From: Mucilaginibacter gotjawali
Lineage (GTDB): Bacteria; Bacteroidota; Bacteroidia; Sphingobacteriales; Sphingobacteriaceae
Assembly (NCBI RefSeq): GCF_002355435.1
Contig: NZ_AP017313.1
Span: forward strand, 1,984,001-2,048,000
Direction: 5' to 3'
Length of the DNA stretch: 64,000 nucleotides
Below the pieces are notes generated by a model that had not been told where the DNA came from, ran no database searches, and worked only from the letters and a program-made list of their open reading frames with translations. Shown here piece after piece: positions 28,096-36,656 of the stretch (the first letter of the stretch is position 1; the number at the start of each line of letters is the position of its first letter). A program made the position numbers and the translations under genes.

Positions 28096-28740
28096 ATGAT
28101 TTTATCTATGCAAAACATCAAAAACATCATATTTGATTATGGAAATGTGATTTTTGGCCTCGATTTCGCCAAAAGCCAGGAGGCCTGGAAAGAATTAGGC
28201 ATTGACAATGCGCATGATTTCTACAGCCATAAAGTACAGGACCCTGTTTTTACCGCTTTTGAAAGAGGGGATATCGATGCCATTGGCTTCAGGGAACGCA
28301 TTAAAGCGATCACCGGCAAGCCAAATTTGACTGATCAGCAGATCGACCATGCCTGGAATAGCCTGCTTGTTGGCATTCCGCAGGGTAACCACGAATTACT
28401 TTTAAATCTTAAATCGAAATACCGTACCTTTTTATTGAGCAATATCAACGAAATTCACTTCGATCATATCATGAAATACCTGAAAGATGATTTCGGGTTT
28501 GAAGGTAATGACCATCTTTTTGAAAAAATATATTATTCACACCTGCTGGGGAAACGCAAACCGGAAGCGGAGATCTTTGAGCAGGTATTAATGGAAAATA
28601 AACTTGACCCGGCTGAAACCCTGTTTATTGACGACAGTCCCCAACATATTGAAGGCGCCAAAAAGCTGGGCATCAACACCTATTTAATGACAGCGCCAGA
28701 CACTATCCAGGCGCTTTTTAAAAATGACGTGAAAGGTTAA
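28096..28740 (+). CDS. HAD-superfamily hydrolase (YihX-like)
   Basis: 214 residues with all HAD motifs. Motif I is NIIFDYGNVIF (nucleophile Asp about 14, with Gly at +2 as in the YihX group), motif II is LLSNINEIH, the Lys is in KRKPEAEIF, and motif III is FIDDSPQHIEGAKKLGI. Such enzymes dephosphorylate small sugar phosphates or other metabolites; the substrate is unknown. An alternative start is ATG 28108. Its last codons lie in a palindromic repeat shared with the convergent proline dehydrogenase. Confidence 0.92.
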   Translation: MILSMQNIKNIIFDYGNVIFGLDFAKSQEAWKELGIDNAHDFYSHKVQDPVFTAFERGDIDAIGFRERIKAITGKPNLTDQQIDHAWNSLLVGIPQGNHELLLNLKSKYRTFLLSNINEIHFDHIMKYLKDDFGFEGNDHLFEKIYYSHLLGKRKPEAEIFEQVLMENKLDPAETLFIDDSPQHIEGAKKLGINTYLMTAPDTIQALFKNDVKG

Positions 28741-28797
28741 AGGCAAAGGGCGAAAGGTTAACCCAACAAGCCTTTAACCTTTCGCCTTTAACCTTCT
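28729..28797. repeat. Inverted repeat shared by two convergent gene ends
   Basis: AAAGGTTAAAGGC-like units (28733-28765) face their inverse (28771-28795, CCTTTAACCTTTCGCC). The stop codons of the HAD and proline dehydrogenase genes both lie in this repeat. It may serve as a bidirectional terminator. Confidence 0.75.
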
Positions 28798-29964
28798 TCT
28801 TTTCACTTCCTTTACAATTAAACCCAGTTCACGGCTCATTTGGCCGGCTATGGCCGTGTTTTCCTGCGCGCGCCTGAACAGGTAAGGCAACACGGCTTTA
28901 ATGGGCCCGTAGGGTACATATTTGGCGACGTTATAACGCACATACGCCAGGTTAAAACTTAAGTTATCGCTCATCCCCAAAAGCTGTGAGAAATAAACAT
29001 GGGGGTGATTATGATCGATCCCTTTTTTATTTAACATATCTGCCAAACCCCGGCAACTTTCTTCGTTATGCGTCCCGGCAACAAAAGCTATTTCACCAAT
29101 ATGGTCCGTACAGTATTCCAAAGCGGCGTCATAATCCCGGTCAGTTGATTTTTTGTCGGGCTGAATGGGCGAGGGGTACCCTTTTTCTCCGGCACGTTCG
29201 CGTTCTTTTTCCATATAAGCGCCGCGTACTAACTTTGCCCCCAATATGCAGCCATGTTTTTGGGCCTTTAAATGGTCGTCTTTTAATGATTGCAGTTTAT
29301 CATGCCGGTACAACTGGTACGTATTGTAAACAATGGCTTTTTCCCTATTAAACCGCAGCATCATATCCATGGCCAGCGCGTCGATTGTTTTTTGGATCCA
29401 GGTTTCTTCGGCATCGATCATTACCGGGATGCCAACCGAATAGGCTTTCTCACAGATCGACAGTACCCTGTCCTGCGCCTTTTGCCATTCTTCTTTTTCC
29501 GCGGTGCTTAACGCTGCTCCGGCATCCAGTTTTTCCAGCAGGGTATGTCGTATGGTCCCGGTTACTTTAAATACCGTAAGCGGTATTGACTTATCTTTAA
29601 CCGCCCGTTTAATCGTCCTGATGATCTCGTCGCGGGTGTTGTCAAAAGCCATTTCATCGTCCTGCCCTTCTATCGAGTAATCCAATATGGTGCCCACATT
29701 TCCCTCCTGCAGGCTTCGTATCGTTCCTTCGCACTCCCTGATGGTTTCGCCGCCGCAAAAATGTTTAAAAATGGTGGCCTTTATTAGTCCATTAACAGGC
29801 AAACCCAGTTTCATGGCGAAATTGGTAATTGGCGGGCCTATTTTTACTAAAAAATTAACATTGATAACCCTGAACAGCCAATAGGCGCGTTTAAGGTCCG
29901 CATCGGAAGAATGGCGGAAAGCGATCTCCGTGTTTTCGAAGGAAAGTTGGTCAGTTATGTTCAT
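28774..29964 (-). CDS. Proline dehydrogenase
   Basis: 396 residues, monofunctional PRODH (the FAD half of PutA), oxidising proline to pyrroline-5-carboxylate. The TIM-barrel core and family motifs are present: VMIDAEETW, KLVRGAYMEKER, FVAGTHNEES and the C-terminal KYVPYGPIKAVLPYLFRRAQENTA. The start codon sits exactly at the edge of a dispersed inverted repeat, and the last six codons (RLKAKG) come from another repeat, so both gene ends have been shaped by repeats. Confidence 0.95.
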   Translation of the reverse strand: MNITDQLSFENTEIAFRHSSDADLKRAYWLFRVINVNFLVKIGPPITNFAMKLGLPVNGLIKATIFKHFCGGETIRECEGTIRSLQEGNVGTILDYSIEGQDDEMAFDNTRDEIIRTIKRAVKDKSIPLTVFKVTGTIRHTLLEKLDAGAALSTAEKEEWQKAQDRVLSICEKAYSVGIPVMIDAEETWIQKTIDALAMDMMLRFNREKAIVYNTYQLYRHDKLQSLKDDHLKAQKHGCILGAKLVRGAYMEKERERAGEKGYPSPIQPDKKSTDRDYDAALEYCTDHIGEIAFVAGTHNEESCRGLADMLNKKGIDHNHPHVYFSQLLGMSDNLSFNLAYVRYNVAKYVPYGPIKAVLPYLFRRAQENTAIAGQMSRELGLIVKEVKRRRLKAKG

Positions 29965-30048
29965 AGTTCATGGTTCATGGTTGATAGTTCATAGTCAAAA
30001 GTCTATAGCTGAAACTGCTTACCATCAACTATGAACCATGAACTATGA
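29961..30048. repeat. Inverted repeat in the proline dehydrogenase upstream region
   Basis: Arm 1 at 29961-29988 (starts TCATAGTTCATGGTTCAT) and arm 2 at 30021-30048 are inverse copies with 26 of 28 positions matching. The PRODH start codon is the first codon of arm 1 on the minus strand. Confidence 0.8.
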
Positions 30049-30136
30049 TCTATAAACCCGCTGAACGCGCAACAAAATTATAAATTACCGGCTAACATAT
30101 ATCATTATTCAGCGAATAGTTTATTTTTGCGCCCGC

Positions 30137-30343
30137 ATGATAGAGTTTAAAGTTAACGGCGATTATATCCCCCTCATTCAATTGTTGAAAGCAGCCAACC
30201 TGGTACAAACAGGTGGCGAAGCGCAAATAGTTGTAACAGAGGGAGAAGTGATGTATAATGGCATGGTTGACTACCGCAAACGCCTGAAAGTAAAGCCCGG
30301 GGATACCGTGGAATTCAGGGGAGAAACTATCCGTGCAGTTTAA
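30137..30343 (+). CDS. S4-domain RNA-binding protein (YbcJ-like)
   Basis: 68 residues, wholly an S4 alpha-L RNA-binding domain: IPLIQLLKAANLVQTGGEAQ, then VMYNGMVDYRKRLKVKPGDTVEF, which is the family core (K-x-G-D-x-V). The small free-standing form resembles YbcJ. It probably binds rRNA or tRNA; target unknown. It ends three bases before aroB, so they are co-transcribed. Confidence 0.9.
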   Translation: MIEFKVNGDYIPLIQLLKAANLVQTGGEAQIVVTEGEVMYNGMVDYRKRLKVKPGDTVEFRGETIRAV

Positions 30344-30346
30344 ATT

Positions 30347-31405
30347 ATGAAGACGATTCAAAGCGACAATTACCCCATATTTTTTGAAAACAGCATTGCT
30401 GAACTGGTTAATTTTATAAAAAACGGAAATTATTCGAGATTTTTTATTCTGACTGATGAAAACACCGGGGCGCATTGCCTTCCGGCAATAAAAGCTGAAT
30501 TGGGCGATGATGACAATTACGACCTGATCGAGATCCCCGCCGGGGAAGAAAATAAAGACATTGACTACTGTATAGGTATCTGGCGGACACTGATAGATTT
30601 TGCTGCTGACCGGAAAAGCTTAGTGGTAAACCTGGGTGGCGGTGTGATCAGCGATATGGGTGGTTTTGCCGCATCAACCTATAAAAGGGGCATCGATTTT
30701 GTACATGTACCCACCACCTTGCTTTCGCAGGTAGATGCTTCAGTTGGGGGGAAAACCGGTATTGATATTAACAGTATAAAAAATATTATCGGCACCTTTA
30801 CCCAGCCAAAGGCGGTGTTCATCAATTATAATTTCTTAAAAACACTGCCTGCACGGCAGATACTTTCGGGCACTGCCGAAATGCTGAAACACGGACTGAT
30901 AGTGGATGCGGCCTATTGGGAGCGGTTAAAGGCGAGTGATTTGAGTTTGCCGGATGAAGAATTGATCTACTGGTCGGTTGAGATCAAAAACAAAGTGGTT
31001 GTTGAGGACCCTACTGAAAAAGGCATCCGCAAGGCCCTTAACTTTGGGCATACCGTTGGGCATGCGGTGGAAACTAACTCATTGATCAATGACAGCGACC
31101 CGCTTACCCACGGCGAAGCGATCGCCATCGGTATGATTTGTGAAGCTTATTTGTCATACAAAAAAACAGGGCTAAAAAAGGAAGAACTGGATGAAATTGT
31201 AGCAGTGATCGGCGGCCTGTATCCAAAATACCCGCTGGCAACCGCAAATTTTGTTACACTTTGCGAGATCATGCTTAAAGACAAAAAGAACCAGAACGGT
31301 AAGATCAACTGCACTTTGCTGGAAAGCATAGGCAAGTGTACACTTGATCATATTTGTACCGATGCCGAGCTTTGCGAGAGTTTGGCATTCTATGCGTCGT
31401 TATAA
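30347..31405 (+). CDS. aroB: 3-dehydroquinate synthase
   Basis: 352 residues. Converts DAHP to 3-dehydroquinate, using NAD and a divalent metal. NAD and metal motifs are visible: LGGGVISDMGGFAASTYKRGI (about 98-117), TTLLSQVDASVGGKTG (about 124-139), the metal Glu in SGTAEMLKHGL, and His in NFGHTVGHAVE and LTHGEAIAIGM. It stands apart from the pheA-aroC operon, so the shikimate pathway is split in at least two transcription units here. An IS element was inserted 24 bases after its stop. Confidence 0.96.
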   Translation: MKTIQSDNYPIFFENSIAELVNFIKNGNYSRFFILTDENTGAHCLPAIKAELGDDDNYDLIEIPAGEENKDIDYCIGIWRTLIDFAADRKSLVVNLGGGVISDMGGFAASTYKRGIDFVHVPTTLLSQVDASVGGKTGIDINSIKNIIGTFTQPKAVFINYNFLKTLPARQILSGTAEMLKHGLIVDAAYWERLKASDLSLPDEELIYWSVEIKNKVVVEDPTEKGIRKALNFGHTVGHAVETNSLINDSDPLTHGEAIAIGMICEAYLSYKKTGLKKEELDEIVAVIGGLYPKYPLATANFVTLCEIMLKDKKNQNGKINCTLLESIGKCTLDHICTDAELCESLAFYASL

Positions 31406-31496
31406 AAAAACAGGCTCATTTGTAGCGTTGACGCGTCCTAAAAAAAGTTGACAGTTTTTTTATAAAGATAAAATATATTATTGTTGTTTGTTTGTC

Positions 31497-31541
31497 GTGT
31501 TAATATGTGGGGAACGCGAAGCGTTCTCCACATATTAACAC
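31497..31541 (+). terminator. Strong hairpin at the left end of the IS
   Basis: 21-base arms with one G-T mismatch and loop GAA (starts GTGTTAATATGTGG), followed on the plus strand by T-rich sequence. In the plus orientation it would stop transcription entering from aroB; on the minus strand it lies just after the transposase stop. Confidence 0.7.
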
Positions 31542-31599
31542 GTTTTTCTTTTTTTGCTTCTTTTTTTCTTTTTAAAAGTCAGCCCATTTTTGTTGATAA

Positions 31600-32508
31600 C
31601 TAGCCGACCGGTATCCCCTCCCTTCTTGATTTCCATTTTTGAGGATTCCTCCAATGGCGTTTAAGCTTTAGTACCCTTCCGTGTACCAGGGCCGGTGTAA
31701 GCATCGATATACTGCTATGGGGCCTTAAAAAATTATAAGTGTTTACCGCCTGTGTTACTGCTGCTCTGGCGGCCTCCAGGTTGACGAATACTGGTTCCAG
31801 CAGTTCCATTTTCAGGATACCATTCACCCTTTCAGCAATGGCATTATCCCTCGGATCGCCGCTTTCGGTCATACTGATATTTATTTCAGCCCCCTTAAGC
31901 AAATCAACATAATCACCACAGCAGTATTGGACACCCCGGTCTGAATGATGGATCAGTTCATTGCTGTTACTGCGGCCTGCAATAGCCATTTGCAGTGCCT
32001 GGATACAACCTTCGGCTTTGAGGCTTTTACTCACATGAAAGCCAACGATCTTCCTGCTGTAAGCATCCGTTACCAGGCTCAGAAAAGCATCCGAATTGCA
32101 TAAGGCCAGGTAGGTTATGTCGCTCACCCACAGTTGTTCTAACTCCATAGGAATCAGCTTCTTGATCAGGTTAGGATGTTTCTTCATCCAGTGATTTGAA
32201 TCAGTAGTACGCGGTTTACCGCGATGTCTTTTGTTCAAAAGTCCATAGCGTCGCAGCACTGTAAAAAAAGCGTCCCTGCCCATTTTCAGCTCATGCTGCT
32301 TCATAAAAGGGCTAACCATCCTATGCAGCTTTTTGCCACCTATCCGGGGCTGTAACCGGCGATAACCGATCACCTGCTGAATGATCAGCTCCTCTCTTAA
32401 TGGCGTCTCCTCTGTTTTGAGACATCGTTTATAATAGGATTGACGGGATTTACCAGACAGTAAGCAAAGCCTGGACAAATTGCCCCCCTGGCTTTGCTCT
32501 ACCTTCAT
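31600..32508 (-). CDS. IS3-family transposase OrfB (DDE)
   Basis: 302 residues. The rve integrase core has DDE residues in WVSDITYLAL (Asp), HHSDRGVQY (Asp) and DNAIAERVNG (Glu), then the C-terminal NFLRPHSSISMLTP. Upstream, HTH_21 helps bind the DNA. The ATG overlaps the orfA stop as ATGA. A -1 slip at the A7 run upstream joins orfA to it in frame, making the fused OrfAB transposase. Confidence 0.95.
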   Translation of the reverse strand: MKVEQSQGGNLSRLCLLSGKSRQSYYKRCLKTEETPLREELIIQQVIGYRRLQPRIGGKKLHRMVSPFMKQHELKMGRDAFFTVLRRYGLLNKRHRGKPRTTDSNHWMKKHPNLIKKLIPMELEQLWVSDITYLALCNSDAFLSLVTDAYSRKIVGFHVSKSLKAEGCIQALQMAIAGRSNSNELIHHSDRGVQYCCGDYVDLLKGAEINISMTESGDPRDNAIAERVNGILKMELLEPVFVNLEAARAAVTQAVNTYNFLRPHSSISMLTPALVHGRVLKLKRHWRNPQKWKSRREGIPVG

Positions 32509-32837
32509 GACGGCCTGGTGCCAGCTTTTTTTCGGATATCTGTACCAAATTGCTCATCAGATATTTCTATCATCGCTTCCAATAAGCAGATCGTAAGCCG
32601 GGAATCGCGCAATGCTTTCTGTAACTCCTTCACCTCTGTGGGCATTGCCTCTTGTGCTTGCACCGCAAGCTTCGAGGCTTGAAGTAACTGTAGTTTATCT
32701 TGTTCCTTTTTTCCTGCCATTACCCATCTCCCCACGGTCGTAAAGCTGTATCCGTATTTCAGCCCTAATTTACGCAGAGTTGTCCCCCCAGCCAAATATT
32801 CTTTGATTGCTTGTTCCTTTTCTTCTGAATTGTCCAT
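32505..32837 (-). CDS. IS3-family OrfA (helix-turn-helix)
   Basis: 110 residues from the ATG at 32837; the further upstream TTG (32858) lies inside the terminal inverted repeat. The N-terminal HTH (TTLRKLGLKYGYSFTTVGRWV) binds the IS ends. The leucine-rich helix after it would dimerise with OrfAB. Near its end the run A7G (CGA AAA AAA GCT) is a typical -1 ribosomal slippage site; the -1 frame then reads SWHQAVMKVE into orfB without a stop. Confidence 0.92.
   Translation of the reverse strand: MDNSEEKEQAIKEYLAGGTTLRKLGLKYGYSFTTVGRWVMAGKKEQDKLQLLQASKLAVQAQEAMPTEVKELQKALRDSRLTICLLEAMIEISDEQFGTDIRKKAGTRPS
32529..32536 (-). promoter_or_regulatory. Programmed -1 frameshift site of the IS
   Basis: A7G heptamer, in the zero frame AAA AAA G, 25 bases before the orfB ATG. 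The -1 frame is open from here through orfB. This is the usual way in which IS3 elements make the OrfAB fusion. Confidence 0.75.
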
Positions 32838-33038
32838 TTTTTCGCTTTTTTTTGTCAACCCAGGTTAGGACAAGTCACGTGCGCTACAACTGCTACAAAG
32901 CGCTAAAAATCTGAATAGCAACACTTTAAGTGCTGACACTATTTTGTCAGTGACAAAAACTTGTCAGTACTTTTTGTGCATTTCAGGGGATAGAATGGAT
33001 GAGCTGCGCGAGAATTGGAAGTACCGGCGATATCCGGC

Positions 33039-34997
33039 TCACCATTTAAAGATACGCCAATGTACCAGGTTTTCAAAAGCATCAAGGTCCAGCTGAGCCT
33101 GGGCTACTTTTGGCAACAGTTGTTGATACTGATGTTCAAGCAACTGCAGGGATACTCGGATCCCCGAATGGATATTTGTTAAAGTCGTGTATTCTTTCCT
33201 TATTTCGTTTTCCAGCTTTTTACGTTGCAGTCCGAGGCTCTCTGCAGCTAAATGTGTTTCGTGCTTAATTTTATCTAATTCGGGCGCATAGGTAAAACCT
33301 GTTCCCATTTGTCGCTGCCATTCAAATAAAAGTTGTTGATTTTTAGGGCCGATACCGGCTACTTTAACCTGTTTTAATTTTGATATATCGGCAGCAGTAC
33401 GGATTCCCTGGTTGCAGATCAATTTTTTTTTGGCTGGCCCAAACCCGGCGATCGTGTGATCATTCACATCAAACTGTTGTAAATACTGTTTGTATTTTGC
33501 CTGGTAATGTTTGTCTTCAATTTCCTTTTTTAAATGGACGAATAAAGACGGAAGCTTACGTAATGCCGCTATATTGTTTTTTAACTTGTTAGTCGTCTCG
33601 TTGTACTGTTTAAGTGCCGGTGGATAATTATACTGCTTTAACACCTGGTTAAACGGGCCGCTTACCCTGTTAAGCGCCTGCTGCCGGATGGCAAGCTCAG
33701 CTTTTAATTTACCACCCCCGCGCAATACCAGCCTTATCAATGCTATTCCGACGGGAATGATAGCGCCATAGAAAGACATACTTGCAGCAAGCACAATTAA
33801 TAATGCCAAAACAACAATAACTGCCGCCAGGTTAGTATATCTGTACCTGTAAAACCGCGCAGGTATTTTTTGTGCCTGTAAACCCGGGTACGTATAGGAG
33901 CCGCTAAGCCGGGGAAGGTTAAGCTGTTCCAGCCGGAAACCATTTATAAAATGTTCTATATTGGTAAGCTGTGATGGTGTGTTTATATTGACATCGTCAA
34001 GGAAATAATAGATATTAGCTTCGTGCTTAAATGCGCACCAGGGGCAGCGCTTCAAATTGCCGGGGTAAAAATGCAGCTTTGAAACTGTGCACGTGGAAAG
34101 ATCTTTTATAAAATCACCCATTTTAGTTGCCCATTGCAAAGGTGTCGGGCGCTCGCTGTCCGATTCAAAAGCTAAATGGAACGCATCAGCGACAGGCGCA
34201 GGCATGGCGCTAAGTTCAAGACTGTTTTTTGCCGGGAAGAGGCGCTTGTTGCGATTACGTAGCGAGTAGGCGAACTCGTGGTTTTTTATCGCCGTTTCTT
34301 CATCTATCTCCTGCTTGCCCGGATTTACCCCTGTAAATGGAGCCCGCCCCAAAAATAAGAGTTGAAAAATAAGTGTGGCCAATGAAAAAGCATCGGTATT
34401 GGTAGTTCTAACCACGCTTTCGAACGAGCCGCGCCGAAGTAATTCCGGCGGCGTGTAGCGCAGCATCCCAACTTCACAAAAATGGTGGCGCTTGCCGTTT
34501 TTCACCTGGAATGAGTCGCAATCGATGAGGGCAACCATACCTGTAGCGCTAACCAGCAAATTAGCTTCGTTTACATCGCCCACTACGATACCCGCCTGGT
34601 GGATCTTGTGAAACGCCACCGCCAGGTTGCGTGCTACGTGAGCCAGAAAGTTATAACCTTTGTCGGGGAAGAGCTTCTTGCGATCCATAGGGGTGAAGAG
34701 CATATGCAGGGGCAGGTAGCCTTGCAATTTGCGCATTGTAAAGCCGCGCAGTTTTCCGCTGCCGTCGCGCACAATATCCACTGGCCAGGCTGCAAAACGC
34801 TGCAGTTCGTCGCTTGCCAGCGTGGTCATGTGGCGCAGCTTTTCCGCTTTATCGGCGTTCGGTGCTTCTTTGTATACCTTCAACACCAGGCTGCTGTCTT
34901 CGTTCACCGCGTATACGTCACCTTCGCCGCCGCCGCCAATGCGGTTGGCCAGTGTGTAAGTAGTGCCTGCTGCGCCTTTAAAGATTGTCCCGGTCAT
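33039..34997 (-). CDS. Protein kinase with zinc ribbon, membrane helices and helix-hairpin-helix
   Basis: 652 residues. The kinase domain (about 15-300) has Gly-rich loop GGGGEGDVY (21-29), Lys40, a changed catalytic loop GDVNEAN (Asp141, Asn146; the usual HRD is replaced) and DCD (159-161) in place of DFG. Next come a small Cys/His cluster (Cys303, His309, Cys318, Cys321), transmembrane helices (387-425), a coiled coil (about 430-525) and a helix-hairpin-helix (GFGPAKKKLI, KVAGIGPKNQQ; about 528-575). This domain order, next to PP2C and VWA genes, matches the kinase of TerY-P-type triads as I recall that literature. Its stop is about 160 bases inside the IS flank. Confidence 0.85.
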   Translation of the reverse strand: MTGTIFKGAAGTTYTLANRIGGGGEGDVYAVNEDSSLVLKVYKEAPNADKAEKLRHMTTLASDELQRFAAWPVDIVRDGSGKLRGFTMRKLQGYLPLHMLFTPMDRKKLFPDKGYNFLAHVARNLAVAFHKIHQAGIVVGDVNEANLLVSATGMVALIDCDSFQVKNGKRHHFCEVGMLRYTPPELLRRGSFESVVRTTNTDAFSLATLIFQLLFLGRAPFTGVNPGKQEIDEETAIKNHEFAYSLRNRNKRLFPAKNSLELSAMPAPVADAFHLAFESDSERPTPLQWATKMGDFIKDLSTCTVSKLHFYPGNLKRCPWCAFKHEANIYYFLDDVNINTPSQLTNIEHFINGFRLEQLNLPRLSGSYTYPGLQAQKIPARFYRYRYTNLAAVIVVLALLIVLAASMSFYGAIIPVGIALIRLVLRGGGKLKAELAIRQQALNRVSGPFNQVLKQYNYPPALKQYNETTNKLKNNIAALRKLPSLFVHLKKEIEDKHYQAKYKQYLQQFDVNDHTIAGFGPAKKKLICNQGIRTAADISKLKQVKVAGIGPKNQQLLFEWQRQMGTGFTYAPELDKIKHETHLAAESLGLQRKKLENEIRKEYTTLTNIHSGIRVSLQLLEHQYQQLLPKVAQAQLDLDAFENLVHWRIFKW

Positions 34998-35759
34998 TTA
35001 TTCCCTTGTTGCCAGCAATAAAGTTTTGTCGTCGTCAGTACGGTTGTTAATGATGTTGCCCGACAGGTAATCAGCCAGCCTCGAATTTAGTATCGAAAGG
35101 TGTTCTTCATTTTCGGCCCGCCGCAGTGCCGGGAACAAACCGGCAAAAAAAGGCTGGTGTACCGCCATGCTCACATGGTTTAGCGCCAGTTGCTGCAGCC
35201 CGTCTGTAAAAATAGCTATTTCCGTTACCTGCTCATCGATCACTTTGTATTGTAAAAGCGCCAGGCTGGGGTCGTCAATGATAAAAGCGGTGGAGTTTTG
35301 GTACTCCCCATTGTGTGGCCACCAAATCTGTGTAAAATGCCCGCTGCCATCATTGCGCACGATCGCACCATCGCCGATCTGTATAAACCCTGATTTTCTT
35401 GGGGTAATTATACAACCCAATAAGGTGCAGGAGAATTCGTTTTTGGGAACTTCCTTAGCAGCAGCCAGCTCCACCAGCATGTCATAAATGTATTCGCCCA
35501 GGGCCACCAGGTGTGCATCTGTAAGTTCCCGGCCGTCGTGCAGCAGGGCTTCAGTAAATTCATGGGCTGCTGATACTGCTGCGGACGATGCTTCAGCGGC
35601 ATACACCGCACTCCCCGCGCCATCACTGGCAAAACAAACCAATGCATCCTCGCCGTTTGTTAGCCTATGGATCCGGCTTGCACCGGCATCTTCACAGTTT
35701 TTGCCATTTTGCAGGTGCGAAGTGCCGATGACGCTTTGGCCTATGGTTTTCCAGGTCAT
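34998..35759 (-). CDS. PP2C-family protein phosphatase
   Basis: 253 residues. Metal-dependent Ser/Thr phosphatase fold: N-terminal GTSHLQNGKNCEDA (Asp24 region), CFASDGAGSA (Asp46-Gly47, metal site) and IAIFTDGLQQLAL (Asp about 182). It should remove phosphates placed by the kinase encoded directly downstream; the stop and the next ATG are adjacent. Genes for VWA protein, PP2C and kinase follow one another on the minus strand, giving a phospho-signalling unit. Confidence 0.9.
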   Translation of the reverse strand: MTWKTIGQSVIGTSHLQNGKNCEDAGASRIHRLTNGEDALVCFASDGAGSAVYAAEASSAAVSAAHEFTEALLHDGRELTDAHLVALGEYIYDMLVELAAAKEVPKNEFSCTLLGCIITPRKSGFIQIGDGAIVRNDGSGHFTQIWWPHNGEYQNSTAFIIDDPSLALLQYKVIDEQVTEIAIFTDGLQQLALNHVSMAVHQPFFAGLFPALRRAENEEHLSILNSRLADYLSGNIINNRTDDDKTLLLATRE

Positions 35760-35833
35760 TAGATAATCACTTTACGATATACCAAACTTAATTGCACAGC
35801 TTCTTTCGGACTTTACTGACTTTCGGACCTTAA

Positions 35834-36508
35834 TTATAAGTCGGCCCAGCCGGTTGGGGGAAGCAATTTATTGTTTTCGCCAGGGTTTTTGCTTGATACT
35901 GTTTTCAATGAGCCGGATAACCACAGGAAAAACTCACGGAATGCCAGGCCACGCAATTTTAAAGGTGCACGTACGGATAATTGCCTTAGTACATCAAAAT
36001 TGGCGCCTTCTACCCCTATTGCAAAAAAAGCAAAACGGTTTTCGCTCTCGCCCTCCCGCACAAGTTGAGCCGCAAGGCTCCATGCGTCGGTAGGGGCGCC
36101 GTCGGTTATTAATATGATCCAGGGTTTGTAATAGCCCACGCCACGTTCCTTATATAGCTTTTTGCGTTTGTTTACCAGGTCTATACCTAACCTGATGGCT
36201 GCGCCGATAGGGGTATCTCCGCTGGCGACCAGCTGTTTCGGGTAAAAATTATCTACGGTTTGAAAATCCGATTCATAAGACACCGGCCCAAAGGTAACCA
36301 TGGCCACTTCCACGCGTTTAGCAGCAAGGGGGTCAAGTTCCAGTTCCATTTTCAGGGTATTGATCCCTTCATTCAGCTGGCGGATCGGCTCGCCGCCCAT
36401 CGAGCCTGAAGTATCCAGTAAAAGCATACAGGGGCATCGGGATTCGGGATTGTCAGCAAAGTCGTCGGCGCCAAAAGGCAATTGTTCAAAAGAAATATAC
36501 TCGTCCAT
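35834..36508 (-). CDS. VWA-domain protein, TerY-like
   Basis: 224 residues, one von Willebrand factor A domain with a complete metal-ion-dependent adhesion site: DTSGS (32-36), the Thr in GDTPIGAAIRLG and the Asp in ILITDGAPTD. No signal peptide, so it is cytoplasmic like TerY. First gene of the VWA-PP2C-kinase unit, which suggests that it is a phosphorylated adaptor or target of the two enzymes. Confidence 0.9.
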   Translation of the reverse strand: MDEYISFEQLPFGADDFADNPESRCPCMLLLDTSGSMGGEPIRQLNEGINTLKMELELDPLAAKRVEVAMVTFGPVSYESDFQTVDNFYPKQLVASGDTPIGAAIRLGIDLVNKRKKLYKERGVGYYKPWIILITDGAPTDAWSLAAQLVREGESENRFAFFAIGVEGANFDVLRQLSVRAPLKLRGLAFREFFLWLSGSLKTVSSKNPGENNKLLPPTGWADL

Positions 36509-36656
36509 CTGATTTCAGTTCCACACAGTTTAAGGACGTAAATTTAAGGATTTTGAGTGATATGGGAAAAGGTCGTTAAGAGAAAAGCGAGATGTGGACA
36601 ACCGTATCACGACACAGCATATCGGTCGTGGAATATGTGGTTTTTATTATTGAAAA

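Larger units (their letters stand above)
31429..32877 (-). mobile_element. Intact IS3-family insertion sequence
   Basis: 1449 bases. The terminal inverted repeats begin TGAC: left TGACGCGTCCTAA then GTTGACA; right, inverse, TGACTTGTCCTAA then GTTGACA. Between them lie orfA and orfB. A 3-base direct target duplication CGT flanks it (31426-31428 and 32878-32880). The target before insertion reads TGTAGCGTGCGCTACA, a palindrome. Ends, target duplication and open transposase all indicate a recent and probably active copy. Confidence 0.93.

Noticed and set aside
32930..32970. Repeated TGTCAGT words after the IS
   Set aside because: Short and imperfect; at most a weak terminator for the kinase gene, not a second element end.
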